From CAWELS01 sp964468205 (GTDB lineage: Bacteria; Acidobacteriota; Terriglobia; Bryobacterales; Bryobacteraceae): DNA of 64,000 bases. The translations under genes and the position numbers were made by a program. The stretch covers positions 62,001 through 126,000 of the forward strand of contig CAYXVG010000001.1 in NCBI GenBank assembly GCA_964468205.1, in the 5' to 3' direction. This document shows positions 8,104-16,419 of this stretch, piece by piece; position 1 is the first letter of the stretch, and each line of letters begins with the position of its first letter. Below the pieces are notes generated by a model. The model worked only from the letters and a program-made list of their open reading frames with translations, was not told where the DNA came from and did no database searches.

Positions 8104-9519
8104 ATGCGAATTCTGCGAGCGAGCGCGCGTTCTCTACTTTTTCTTTGTTTGTGCTCTTTGCCGGCGTGGAGCGTGGCGGCCGGAACTCCCAACATCGTTC
8201 TGGTGATGGCGGATGATCATGGCTGGCACGAGGTTGGCTACTACGGCCATCCGCATCTGAAGACTCCGGCGCTCGACGCAATGGCCCGGAACGGATTGCG
8301 CTTCGACCGCTTTTACGCCGCGGCGCCGGTCTGTTCGCCGACCCGGGCGAGCGTGATTACCGGCCGCCACCCCAATCGAATGGGCACGCTCGTCTGGAAT
8401 TATTCGGTGCGGCCGGAAGAACGCTCCATCGCCGAGATCGTAAAGAGGGCCGGCTATGTCACAGGCCATTTTGGCAAGTGGCACATCGGACCCGTGCGGG
8501 CAGGATCGCCCACCAACCCCGGCGCGATGGGCTTTGACACGTGGCTCTCTCACGACAACTTTTTCGGCTTCAATGCGAAGTTTTCGCGCAACGGCGCTCC
8601 GCCGGAGACTCTGATTGGAGAAAGTTCCGAGGAGTTAACCAAAGAGGCCATCGCCTTCATGAAGCAGGCGCACCGAGACGGGAAGCCGTTCTTCACCGCA
8701 CTCTGGTTCGGCTCGCCCCACGAGCCATACGCTGGAATCGATGAAGACATCATTCCGTACACCAACCTCGACAAGCGGCTGCGGCACCGCCTGGCCGAGA
8801 TCACGGCGATGGACCGCGCGATCGGCTGGCTGCGCGACTACCTGCGCGAGTCGGAACTCAGGGACAACACTATTCTCTGGTACGTGAGCGATAACGGAGC
8901 GCCGCAAGAAGGATGTGTTTGGACGAATCTGCGCGGCCACAAAGGCCTGCTCTACGAGGGTGGAATTCGCGTGCCGTCGATTCTCGAGTGGCCGGCCGCC
9001 ATTCGCAAGCCGAGGGTGACGGACGTGCCCGCCGTGACGAGCGACATTCTACCGACGATCCGCGACCTTCTCGCGCTGCCCCTTCCGGCCCGGCCGCTCG
9101 ACGGGATCAGCCTGGTTCCGGTCATTGAAGGGCGCATGACCGAACGTCCTTCGCCCATCGGCTTCTGGCAGTACGACTTCCGGGCCGAGGAGAAACGCGG
9201 CCTCGATCCGTGGATCAATCCCGCAAAGCAGCGCGGCTCGACGCCGACATCGAAGGTGTACGAGATCCAGTTCTTGAACTTCCGCCATCCGGAAGCGGCG
9301 AAGGCGGATTTCAGCGGTTTTGCGGCGCTCGTTGACAACCGCTACAAGCTGGTGGCGCCCAGCGGGGGTCCGCTCGAGCTATACGACATTGTGGCGGACA
9401 TCAGCGAGGAGCACGACCTGGCCGCCGAGAAACCGCAATTGGTGGAGACAATGAAACGCGCGCTGCACGAGTGGCAACGCTCGGTGGAGATCAGCTATAC
9501 CGGGGCTGACTACCGGTAG
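8104..9519 (+). CDS. Exported S1 family sulfatase
   Basis: 471 residues from ATG at 8104; an upstream TTG at 8083 is less likely. A signal peptide covers about 1-26. Metal-binding Asp-Asp (37-38, in VMADDHG) and the formylglycine signature C77-S-P-T-R are intact, followed by GKWHIGP and a late SDNGAPQ motif, so this should be an active sulfatase after Cys-to-formylglycine conversion. It hydrolyses sulfate esters; the substrate cannot be read here but is probably a carbohydrate. It is divergent from the mannonate dehydratase-like gene and convergent with egtD. No formylglycine-generating enzyme is encoded in the window. Confidence 0.93.
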   Translation: MRILRASARSLLFLCLCSLPAWSVAAGTPNIVLVMADDHGWHEVGYYGHPHLKTPALDAMARNGLRFDRFYAAAPVCSPTRASVITGRHPNRMGTLVWNYSVRPEERSIAEIVKRAGYVTGHFGKWHIGPVRAGSPTNPGAMGFDTWLSHDNFFGFNAKFSRNGAPPETLIGESSEELTKEAIAFMKQAHRDGKPFFTALWFGSPHEPYAGIDEDIIPYTNLDKRLRHRLAEITAMDRAIGWLRDYLRESELRDNTILWYVSDNGAPQEGCVWTNLRGHKGLLYEGGIRVPSILEWPAAIRKPRVTDVPAVTSDILPTIRDLLALPLPARPLDGISLVPVIEGRMTERPSPIGFWQYDFRAEEKRGLDPWINPAKQRGSTPTSKVYEIQFLNFRHPEAAKADFSGFAALVDNRYKLVAPSGGPLELYDIVADISEEHDLAAEKPQLVETMKRALHEWQRSVEISYTGADYR

Positions 9520-9549
9520 CCTGCGTCGTCCCGCGCGGCACCGGCCGGT

Positions 9550-10527
9550 TCAGACCGCGATCCAGAGGCTTTCCGCGAACGGCCACTCTTCGTCCACCCA
9601 GGAAGCTTCGCCGCGGAATCCGGTGCGCTCGGCCATCTCTGGCAGATCCGCCGCAACGTACTTATGGGAAGCTTCGGTCCAGATGGTTTCGCCCTCTTCA
9701 AAGGCGCATTCGAAATCCGCGCCCGGCACCGCCACTCTCTGTCCGCGCAATGAGCGAAGGTGCATTTCGACACGGCGGAACTCACGGTTGTACCGGGCTT
9801 CGTGCCGGAACTGGCGGAGATCAAAACCGGCATCGAGCACGCGGTTGACGTGGCCCAGAAGATTCAGATTGAAGGCGGCCGTAACCCCGGCGGGATCGTC
9901 ATAGGCGGCGAGTAGCCGTTCCACCGGTTTTTCGAGATCCGTACCGATCAGGACCGCATCACCAGGCTCGAGCCGCTCCCGCACCTGCCGCAGGAAGTCC
10001 TCCCCTCCGTGGCGGTCGAAGTTGCCGATGTTGCTGCCGAGGAAGAGCAGCAGCAGTGCGTGGCCCTCGGGCCGGTATGCGGCGGCTTCCTCGAGGCCGT
10101 TGAGGTATGTGTGGTGTATCGGGATAATCCGGGCGGCCTCTTCGAGCACGCGCTGGCAATTCACGAGCGCACCTGCCGAGACGTCGATGGGCAGATACAG
10201 AGGTCTGCCGTCGCCGGTGAATTCGTCGAGGATGAACCGGGTCTTCTTGCCGTTTCCGCTACCCAGTTCCGCGATCATGCAATGCCCGGGCAGGTACTTC
10301 GAGAGCTCCGGCGCGAGACGGCGGATCACGCGCTCATCGGCTCGGGTGACTCCGTATTCCGGCAGATGCGTGATTGCTTCGAACAGGGCGCTGCCGAGAT
10401 CGTCATACAGGTATTTCGCGGGGAGTTCCTTTTGGCATGGGTGACTCAAGCCTTCGCGGACGTCTCGGGCAAATTCGAGCTTCCATTGCGTGTCCGCGCC
10501 GATGGCGCTGGCGGTTGAAATGGACAA
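9550..10527 (-). CDS. egtD: L-histidine N(alpha)-methyltransferase (ergothioneine biosynthesis)
   Basis: 325 residues. The start is TTG at 10527, with GGAGG nine bases upstream and no in-frame ATG nearby. Sequence landmarks are those of EgtD: KYLYDDLGSALFEAIT, LPEYGVTRADE, and the SAM-binding segment MIAELGSGNGKKTRFIL, then YLPIDVS and FLGSNIGNF. EgtD trimethylates histidine to hercynine with S-adenosylmethionine, the first step of ergothioneine synthesis, in the cytoplasm. It lies 27 bases after egtB on the same strand, so the two form an operon. egtA, egtC and egtE are not in the window; EgtB types using cysteine directly would not need egtA/egtC. Confidence 0.95.
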   Translation of the reverse strand: MSISTASAIGADTQWKLEFARDVREGLSHPCQKELPAKYLYDDLGSALFEAITHLPEYGVTRADERVIRRLAPELSKYLPGHCMIAELGSGNGKKTRFILDEFTGDGRPLYLPIDVSAGALVNCQRVLEEAARIIPIHHTYLNGLEEAAAYRPEGHALLLLFLGSNIGNFDRHGGEDFLRQVRERLEPGDAVLIGTDLEKPVERLLAAYDDPAGVTAAFNLNLLGHVNRVLDAGFDLRQFRHEARYNREFRRVEMHLRSLRGQRVAVPGADFECAFEEGETIWTEASHKYVAADLPEMAERTGFRGEASWVDEEWPFAESLWIAV

Positions 10528-10554
10528 AACACTATACCTCCGGGTTGTGTTTGG

Positions 10555-11781
10555 CTAACTCTCCACGCAGCGGAATGTAGCGTAGAGGTACTTATACTCC
10601 TGGCGAAACCAGTTACGAAACGACCGGCGGGCCAGTTTCGTGGCGGTGCGGGGCGAGGCCCCCTTGAGGACGTAGTGGTCATCGTCGAAAAAGTTGGCGG
10701 AGTAGCCGGGATAGAAATCGAACTGCTGGAAACCGGGCAGCGGCCGGAAGAGATCGCGCGTCCACTCCCAGCCATTGCCGACCAACTGCGAAACGCCGAA
10801 AGCGCTGTCTCCGGCCGGGTAGGCTGTAACGGGAGCAGGGTCCCAAGCCTGAAAGTTCAGGTTGCCATGCATGGGTTCCGGCGCCTCGGAGCCCCACGGG
10901 TAGGCTCGCTCTTCGCCCTCCGGGGTCCCATAGGCCGCCCGTTGAATTTCGGCTTCCGATGGGAGGCGCCGGCCGGACCACCGCGAGTACGCCGACGCCT
11001 GGGTGTGGGTGACGAAGACCGGCCAGTCGAGCGGCAGCGGAATCTCCGCGAACATCGTGCGCAGCAGCCAGCCATTGCGGGCGCGTTTCCAGAAGAAGGA
11101 AGGCTCGCCGCCCTCTTCGACGAAGCGCAGGTACTCTCCGTTCGTGACGTTGTGCTTGCCAATCGCAAACGCGGGCACTTCCTCGACCTTGGCCTCGAAT
11201 TCGTTGTCCCAACCGAAAGAGCCGTTTCGCGGCTGTCCCAGGGTGGCGGCGCCGGCGGGAACTTCGACATATTCGCCGGACGGGGGCGGAGCGGCCGGCG
11301 GCGCAGTGGCCGGCGCCAGCGCCATTTTCCTTTCGGGCGGCAGGTTGTGGAGCAGATAGGCCAGCGTTTCCGCGTGCATCAGGCGGTGCTCGATGGCAAC
11401 ATGAACCACCTGGGGCGTGGCGTCGGATAGATGGCTGTCCACCGTCTCCTTCACGCGGCGGTTGTACTGTTGGATCTCGGCGAAAGACGGCCAATCAGAG
11501 GCTTTGTCTGACGGGAATCCGGAGGCATCCGGATCGATACCAAACGCGAAAAGATCGTCAAACCGGGGGTGGAAGGAAGGAATGGACAGATCATACCGGC
11601 AAATCATGTTCCATTCGAAGGCCTCCACGTGGCCGAGGTAGAAGATCAAGCGGTGGCGTTCGGGCGCCGGACGGTCATAAAGGGCGCCCTCACGGAGCAA
11701 CTGGAACAGCTCATCGATGCGTTCCCGGGCCCGTGCGAGCTCGGTCTGTAGCGAGACTGTTTGATCTTCGGAAACTGGCAT
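10555..11781 (-). CDS. egtB: Hercynine sulfoxide synthase (ergothioneine biosynthesis)
   Basis: 408 residues from ATG at 11781, chosen because a GGAAAGGA Shine-Dalgarno sequence lies directly ahead; longer frames run into the upstream sulfatase gene. The N-terminal DinB-like domain carries the iron-binding pattern H-x3-H-x-E (HRLMHAE, about 135-141) plus an upstream His (YLGHVEAFEW). The C-terminal half is a formylglycine-generating-enzyme-like fold with GNGWEWTRD and a terminal FRCVES. EgtB joins hercynine to a thiol donor using iron and oxygen. The FGE-like fold should not be read as a sulfatase-maturing enzyme, even though sulfatases flank it. It lies 70 bases after a sulfatase stop and 27 bases before egtD. 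Confidence 0.95.
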   Translation of the reverse strand: MPVSEDQTVSLQTELARARERIDELFQLLREGALYDRPAPERHRLIFYLGHVEAFEWNMICRYDLSIPSFHPRFDDLFAFGIDPDASGFPSDKASDWPSFAEIQQYNRRVKETVDSHLSDATPQVVHVAIEHRLMHAETLAYLLHNLPPERKMALAPATAPPAAPPPSGEYVEVPAGAATLGQPRNGSFGWDNEFEAKVEEVPAFAIGKHNVTNGEYLRFVEEGGEPSFFWKRARNGWLLRTMFAEIPLPLDWPVFVTHTQASAYSRWSGRRLPSEAEIQRAAYGTPEGEERAYPWGSEAPEPMHGNLNFQAWDPAPVTAYPAGDSAFGVSQLVGNGWEWTRDLFRPLPGFQQFDFYPGYSANFFDDDHYVLKGASPRTATKLARRSFRNWFRQEYKYLYATFRCVES

Positions 11782-11851
11782 GAATCCTTTCCCTTTCACT
11801 GTGAGATGCATCCTCCCGGCGAATCGTCGCGCTGTGTTCCTCAGGTCCTCT

Positions 11852-13342
11852 TCACCAAGCCAGCTTGTCGCCCTCTCCGGCAAGGCCGGCCAAACGCGGA
11901 TCTCCACCCGTCGCGGCGAGGATTTGCGCCATCTGTTTTTTCAGAGCGGCCACGGTATCCGCCAGATCTCCAGGAGGGATCCGGTTGTCGAGGCGCCCGC
12001 GCTCAAGGCGGATGCGCGCATCCTTCAGAAGATTGTGCATCTGCTCGGGGTCCTGCTGGATGTCGTAGAGCTCGTCGATATCCCAGATGCCGTAGTAGCG
12101 CATGAAGGAGTGTTGCCCGGTACGCAGGCCGGTGATGGCCGGCGTATACGGATAGTCGCGCTCCCACTCGTACTCGTAGACGAAGCCGGTTCGCCAGTCT
12201 TCCACGGTCTGCTTCCGCAGCAGCGGCAACAGGGAGCGTCCGTGGAAGCTGTTCGGCGGCTCGAGGCCAGCGGCTTCGAGGAAGGTCGGGCCGATGTCGA
12301 GGTTCAACGCCAATTGTGGCCTCTGCTCGCCGCCGCCGAACATTGCCGGGCAGTGCGCGTAGAGCGGAATTCGGATTGACGGCTCGTACATTGCCCGTTT
12401 GTCCACCAGGCCGTGCTCTCCCCACAGATAGCCGTTGTCGCCCATGTAGACAAGGAGCGTGTCATCGAGCATGCCGCGCTCCTCCAGTTCGTTGAGGAGT
12501 TTACCGACTCCCTCGTCGACGCTCGCCAGGCAGCGGCAGTAGTCCTTATAGAACTCGTCGAAGGTTGCCGTCTGGCCCAGGAGGCCATCGACGCCATGCC
12601 GGGAGTAGCGGCGGCGTTTCACCCACTCCGGCCACTGCTCGTAGAACTCCTCCCGGTATGCCATGGAGCGCGGGTACGGAACTTCGGCATTTGCGTATAG
12701 GCTCTGGTGCCGGACAGCCGGCTGAAAGTCGTGATGGACGGCTTTGTGAGACAGATAGAGGAGGAAGGGATTGCCGACGCGGTTCTGCTCGCGGACGAAT
12801 CGGATAGCCTCCTCGGTGAGGATGTCCGACACATAACCCGTGACGCGCCGGCGATCTCCGTTAAAGTTCATCATCGGGTTGAAGAACTCGCCCTGCCCGC
12901 GGAATGAAATCCAGTGACCGAAGCCTGGGCGGCGTTCGTCGCTGGCGCCACCCATGTGCCACTTCCCGATGAAACCGGTCGTGTAGCCGGCCTTCTGTAG
13001 TTCCCTGGGGAAGGTTGGGATAGCGGGGTCGAGAGGGGTGAAGTTGTCGCGTACGCCGTGGGCGTGCATGTACTGGCTGGTGAGGATGGAGGCGCGGCTT
13101 GGCGAGCACAGAGATGTAGTTGCGAAGGCGTTCTGGAAGTCGACGCCCTGTTTCGCCAAGCGGTCGATGTTTGGGGTACGCAGCCATGGGTGGCCCATTG
13201 CGCTGGTCATGTCCCAGCGATGGTCATCCACGAGAATGAAAATCAGATTGCGCCGGGCGGGGCGGGCGTGAAGCGCGGGTGCGCCCGCCGCTCCAGCGAT
13301 TGCCGCCAGGAACGCTTTCCGCGAGATTGTGGGATTTGACAC
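11852..13342 (-). CDS. Exported S1 family sulfatase
   Basis: 496 residues from GTG at 13342, with AGGAG seven bases ahead. The N-terminus (SRKAFLAAIAGAAGAPALHA) is a signal sequence, possibly Tat-like with one Arg replaced. LVDDHRW at 38-44 supplies metal ligands and C79-S-P-S-R is the intact formylglycine signature, followed by GKWHMGG and a YMGDNGYLWGEHG motif. The last third matches DUF4976-type sulfatase C-termini. The substrate is unknown. It precedes egtB on the same strand, so co-transcription is possible but functionally unexplained. Confidence 0.93.
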   Translation of the reverse strand: MSNPTISRKAFLAAIAGAAGAPALHARPARRNLIFILVDDHRWDMTSAMGHPWLRTPNIDRLAKQGVDFQNAFATTSLCSPSRASILTSQYMHAHGVRDNFTPLDPAIPTFPRELQKAGYTTGFIGKWHMGGASDERRPGFGHWISFRGQGEFFNPMMNFNGDRRRVTGYVSDILTEEAIRFVREQNRVGNPFLLYLSHKAVHHDFQPAVRHQSLYANAEVPYPRSMAYREEFYEQWPEWVKRRRYSRHGVDGLLGQTATFDEFYKDYCRCLASVDEGVGKLLNELEERGMLDDTLLVYMGDNGYLWGEHGLVDKRAMYEPSIRIPLYAHCPAMFGGGEQRPQLALNLDIGPTFLEAAGLEPPNSFHGRSLLPLLRKQTVEDWRTGFVYEYEWERDYPYTPAITGLRTGQHSFMRYYGIWDIDELYDIQQDPEQMHNLLKDARIRLERGRLDNRIPPGDLADTVAALKKQMAQILAATGGDPRLAGLAGEGDKLAW

Positions 13343-13477
13343 GAGCCGGCTCCTAACTGACCCCCTCCCGGTCCCGGCGGATGTACGCCAGCCGTCCTGA
13401 CCGGAGAAGGCCTCTCCACGGGGAACAGGATATTCTTAACAGGAGACTGGCGGCAACCTGGCTGGTTGCAACTTTTC

Positions 13478-14383
13478 TTAGCCGAAGGCCCGGACGGGAT
13501 TCTCGAACATGAGCCGCGGGATCCAACTCCGCTCGATCCGGGGAAGAAAGTCCGTGTAGATGTATGTGTAGGGGCGGTAGTCTCCGCCACCGGGTTCGCC
13601 AACGCGGTACCAACCGGAGTCCTGCGAGATGAGCGTTCGTCCGAGGAGTTCCCTTGAGGCCATGAAACGCAGGCATTCTAAGTGCCAGTCAGCGGACTTG
13701 GCCCGGATGCCGTCAAACTCGACCCAAGCCCCGGCACGGGCGGCGCGCTCATGGATAGAGTGGTCTTTCTCGTTCTGTGCGTGGACCCAGACGAACTTGG
13801 CGGGCGCAACTTTTTCTTCGTCGAGAATCTCAAGTTGTTCGAGAGCGGCGGCTCCATTGCCGGTATGAGAAGCGATGGTGAGGCCGGTCTCGCGGGAGGT
13901 AATAGCGGCGGCACGCACGAGCTTGCGATCGAGTTCGCCGAGGGGTCCTTTGTTTACACCGGTCTTGATGAAGCGGGGGTTTACGCCATCGATGCCGTTG
14001 CGGAACTCGCCGATAAAGCGGCGAGCGAGTTCCGAAGCTGGTTCGGCATGCGCAAATTGCGGTACATATTTGTGATTCGCGGCGCCGTAGATGCCGGTAT
14101 TGGTCCAGATCTCCATGCCCACCGCTCCGCCTAGTTTTTGCATGAGGGAGGCGTCCCGGCCGATGAACCGAGGCGTACATTCGTGGAGCCGGACGCAGCC
14201 GAGATTCCGGATTTCTTCCAGCTTCGGCTTTGCCACCCGGAAGACTTCCTCGGGGTCATACCTCCCGGGGGTGATCCCGGCGGCGCCGACGAAATCGACC
14301 ATGACGTGTTCGTGGACGAGGATGGATTTCCCGGCGGCGGCCAGCGGCAGGGCAAACGCGGACAAGAACTCGCGGCGTCTCAT
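13478..14383 (-). CDS. Phosphotriesterase-family metal hydrolase with Tat-like signal
   Basis: 301 residues. MRRREFLSAFALPLAAA is a short twin-arginine-type leader. The mature part follows the phosphotriesterase (PTE/amidohydrolase) layout: HEH in LVHEHVMVDF, a candidate carbamylated lysine in FIKTGVNKG, then His in IASHTGNG and WVHAQNE, and Asp in LISQDSGW. Most bacterial relatives are lactonases or esterases of unknown substrate. It lies 135 bases upstream of a sulfatase on the same strand. Given the surrounding sugar-acid genes, a lactonase role is a reasonable guess but not shown. Confidence 0.85.
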   Translation of the reverse strand: MRRREFLSAFALPLAAAGKSILVHEHVMVDFVGAAGITPGRYDPEEVFRVAKPKLEEIRNLGCVRLHECTPRFIGRDASLMQKLGGAVGMEIWTNTGIYGAANHKYVPQFAHAEPASELARRFIGEFRNGIDGVNPRFIKTGVNKGPLGELDRKLVRAAAITSRETGLTIASHTGNGAAALEQLEILDEEKVAPAKFVWVHAQNEKDHSIHERAARAGAWVEFDGIRAKSADWHLECLRFMASRELLGRTLISQDSGWYRVGEPGGGDYRPYTYIYTDFLPRIERSWIPRLMFENPVRAFG

Positions 14384-14500
14384 GGCGACTTGGAGCGGCG
14401 AAGGCGAAGGGGACTCCGCCTCGCATCTCTTCGACTTTATTATGACGGACAGGCCGGACGGCCCGCATGGTTACGCCTGACGAGCGATGGCCGGGGCCGG

Positions 14501-15031
14501 CTAATCCGACACCGACTGCAGCGCGGTGTAGCCGGGACGCGGCGGGCGAACCGGTTTTTGTTCCGCCGGCGCGAGACAGATATGGACGTGAAATTGGTCC
14601 TCTCCGCAGACAAAGGGGACGAGCGTCCAGTTGTTCTTGTTCACCGTCCGCGTAGTGAAGTTCCGGCCGAAAATCACGGTCGGGATGCTGATGCCCATGG
14701 GACCGAGATTCTCTTCGATCCGCGTCTTGAAACCGCCGATGATCATGTTGGTTAGCTCGGCAATGGCATCGAGCACCTCTTCGTTCACTGACGGGAACTC
14801 CGTCATCAGGAACTGCGACGAGAAGCGGCACGCGGTGGCGCCACTGCAAGAGATGCTTCCCGTGCCGGCCCAGGGGCCAGCGAGGCCGATCAGCGAGACG
14901 ACCCCGTCGGTAGGACCGGGAGCGGCCTGTTCTACAACGGTTTCTCCCGCCTCTACTTCCAACCCAAGCATGGTGGAAAAGACTTCCTCGGTCGCGGTTT
15001 GGATTGCTTCTGCTAATTCTTCCGGCTTCAT
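14501..15031 (-). CDS. CheX-like CheY-P phosphatase family protein
   Basis: 176 residues from ATG at 15031 (GAGGACA upstream); another ATG at 15091, three bases after the cheY-like stop, is possible. The central motif EEVLDAIAELTNMIIGGFK contains the E-x2-N pattern that forms the active site of CheX/CheC/FliY-type phosphatases, and the surrounding GxGSISCSG and VIFGRNF strands fit the fold. CheX dephosphorylates response regulators. It directly follows a CheY-like gene, its likely substrate. No histidine kinase or other chemotaxis gene is present nearby. Confidence 0.85.
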   Translation of the reverse strand: MKPEELAEAIQTATEEVFSTMLGLEVEAGETVVEQAAPGPTDGVVSLIGLAGPWAGTGSISCSGATACRFSSQFLMTEFPSVNEEVLDAIAELTNMIIGGFKTRIEENLGPMGISIPTVIFGRNFTTRTVNKNNWTLVPFVCGEDQFHVHICLAPAEQKPVRPPRPGYTALQSVSD

Positions 15032-15093
15032 GGTGTTGTCCTCTGGATGCAATGAGGCGGCAACCTCGTGTGCAGCCATGACCAGTTGCATCT

Positions 15094-15465
15094 TCAGTAC
15101 AGTCCTGTCAACTTTTCTTTGATCTGTTCGGCGGTGAACGGCTTCCGCACGTAGCCTGCCGCGCCCAACTCAACGGCTTCCAACACTTTGGTCTTGCTGC
15201 CCTCGGTGGTGACCATCACCACCGGCAAGTCCTTCCACTCGTCATTGGCCTTCATTTTGCGAAGGAATTCAATGCCGTCCATGTTCGGCATGTTGATGTC
15301 GCTCAACACAAGGTTGACCTTCGCTTCCGCAAGTGAGGCCAGAGCCTCTTCTCCGTCTCCGGCTTCGTATACCTTCCCGAGGGGAATCTCCGCCTGGTGC
15401 ATCACTCGCTGCAAGATTTTCCGGATTGCCGCCGAGTCGTCCACGATCAATACATCCAATGCCAT
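15094..15465 (-). CDS. Single-domain CheY-like response regulator
   Basis: 123 residues from ATG at 15465, placed by the GGGAAGGAG Shine-Dalgarno sequence; the open frame continues upstream but without protein character. The receiver-domain residues are all present: D9 and D10 (LIVDDS), phospho-acceptor D56 (VLSDINMP), the TT of VMVTTEG, and the Lys of GYVRKPF. There is no output domain, so it acts by protein contact as CheY does. It is paired with the CheX-like phosphatase gene just downstream. Confidence 0.95.
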   Translation of the reverse strand: MALDVLIVDDSAAIRKILQRVMHQAEIPLGKVYEAGDGEEALASLAEAKVNLVLSDINMPNMDGIEFLRKMKANDEWKDLPVVMVTTEGSKTKVLEAVELGAAGYVRKPFTAEQIKEKLTGLY

Positions 15466-15913
15466 TGGTGCTCCTTCCCATTGCACTGCGCGCGGGTTGC
15501 TGAAACGCCGCACCGAACAAGGCGCTGTGTTACCAGAGAGCCCGGTGGACAACTGGCCACTTGGCTTAGCCGCTCCGGTAACCCCTGTGAGTCTCATCGG
15601 TTAATGAGTGCCGGGATTTAGCCAGATGGCAGCGACATTGTCGGTTCGATGATGGCGCCACCGGCGTCAATTCGCACATCTGCAACAAAAGACAAGACAT
15701 TGCCGTCGAGGTGTTGTTCGGTTTGTCTGAATCTCGTGCCAGAATGTTAGCCGCCCCACGATCTGCATCTTCGACCCTGTTTCTTATCAACCAAACGAAC
15801 CGAGCGACAAGAATCCCTCTTAGCCGCGCAAAACACGATGAACGCCAGCGTACTTAGGTTTCGAGGACCACGTTTGGCTCCGGTTGGCTTACCACACGGT
15901 CCTCCGCACCAGG
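15466..15913. other. 448-base intergenic region upstream of the cheY-like gene
   Basis: No convincing gene. It must hold the promoter of the cheY/cheX pair on the minus strand. A 6-base inverted repeat (GTTACC near 15528, GGTAAC near 15577) is the only visible structure. Base composition is lower in GC than neighbouring genes. Confidence 0.4.
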
Positions 15914-16225
15914 CTAGTGAACCATCGGCTGTCCCGGCGCCAATACGACAATCGGCTCGACGTTTCGCTTCCGCAGGATCTCGATCAGCTCAGAGAGAGC
16001 GCGAAGAAACCGCGGACTGGTTTGGCGATAGCCCATCCAGGTAAGTGGAATGTCCTCAACGAGAAGTTCGTCCGGCTGAAAAATGTCCTCGAATTCATGC
16101 ATTCGCGTATATAGTACGGCGGACGATCGAAACGTCTCGGGAGAATCATGCTGCAAACAATTGAAAACAATGAGCGTATATTTGCTACTGGCGGCGATTC
16201 GAAGAAACCATTCCGATTGGGTCAC
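15914..16225 (-). CDS. Small orphan protein, function unknown
   Basis: 103 residues. The GTG start at 16225 has a strong AAGGAG seven bases upstream, which is the main reason to call it. The sequence is protein-like (hydrophobic core YTLIVFNCL, acidic middle DIFQPDELLVED, helical RALSELIEILRK, and a strand VEPIVVLAPG), but I recognise no family. It may be a short alpha/beta domain or the remains of a longer gene. It lies alone in a comparatively AT-rich gap between the cheY-like gene and UPF0182. Confidence 0.5.
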   Translation of the reverse strand: MTQSEWFLRIAASSKYTLIVFNCLQHDSPETFRSSAVLYTRMHEFEDIFQPDELLVEDIPLTWMGYRQTSPRFLRALSELIEILRKRNVEPIVVLAPGQPMVH

Positions 16226-16419
16226 CTGGCGCTCCTTGAGGTCCCGGAGCCTTCACAGCACTCACCAGAGCCATGATCTCTGAGTCCTCCGGGAACCACG
16301 GCGGTACTGTTTGCGGAAGAGGGGCCAGAACATGCGCGTTTGAACAAAAGTGAGATTCGCACCGGCCGGCTCCGGTGCGGAAGCTGACACGGGGTTCGGA
16401 AACCAACTAAGATGAACGC

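Noticed and set aside
10555..11781. EgtB as a sulfatase-maturing formylglycine-generating enzyme
   Set aside because: The C-terminal fold is FGE-like, but the N-terminal DinB domain with H-x3-H-x-E and the adjacent egtD identify ergothioneine synthesis.
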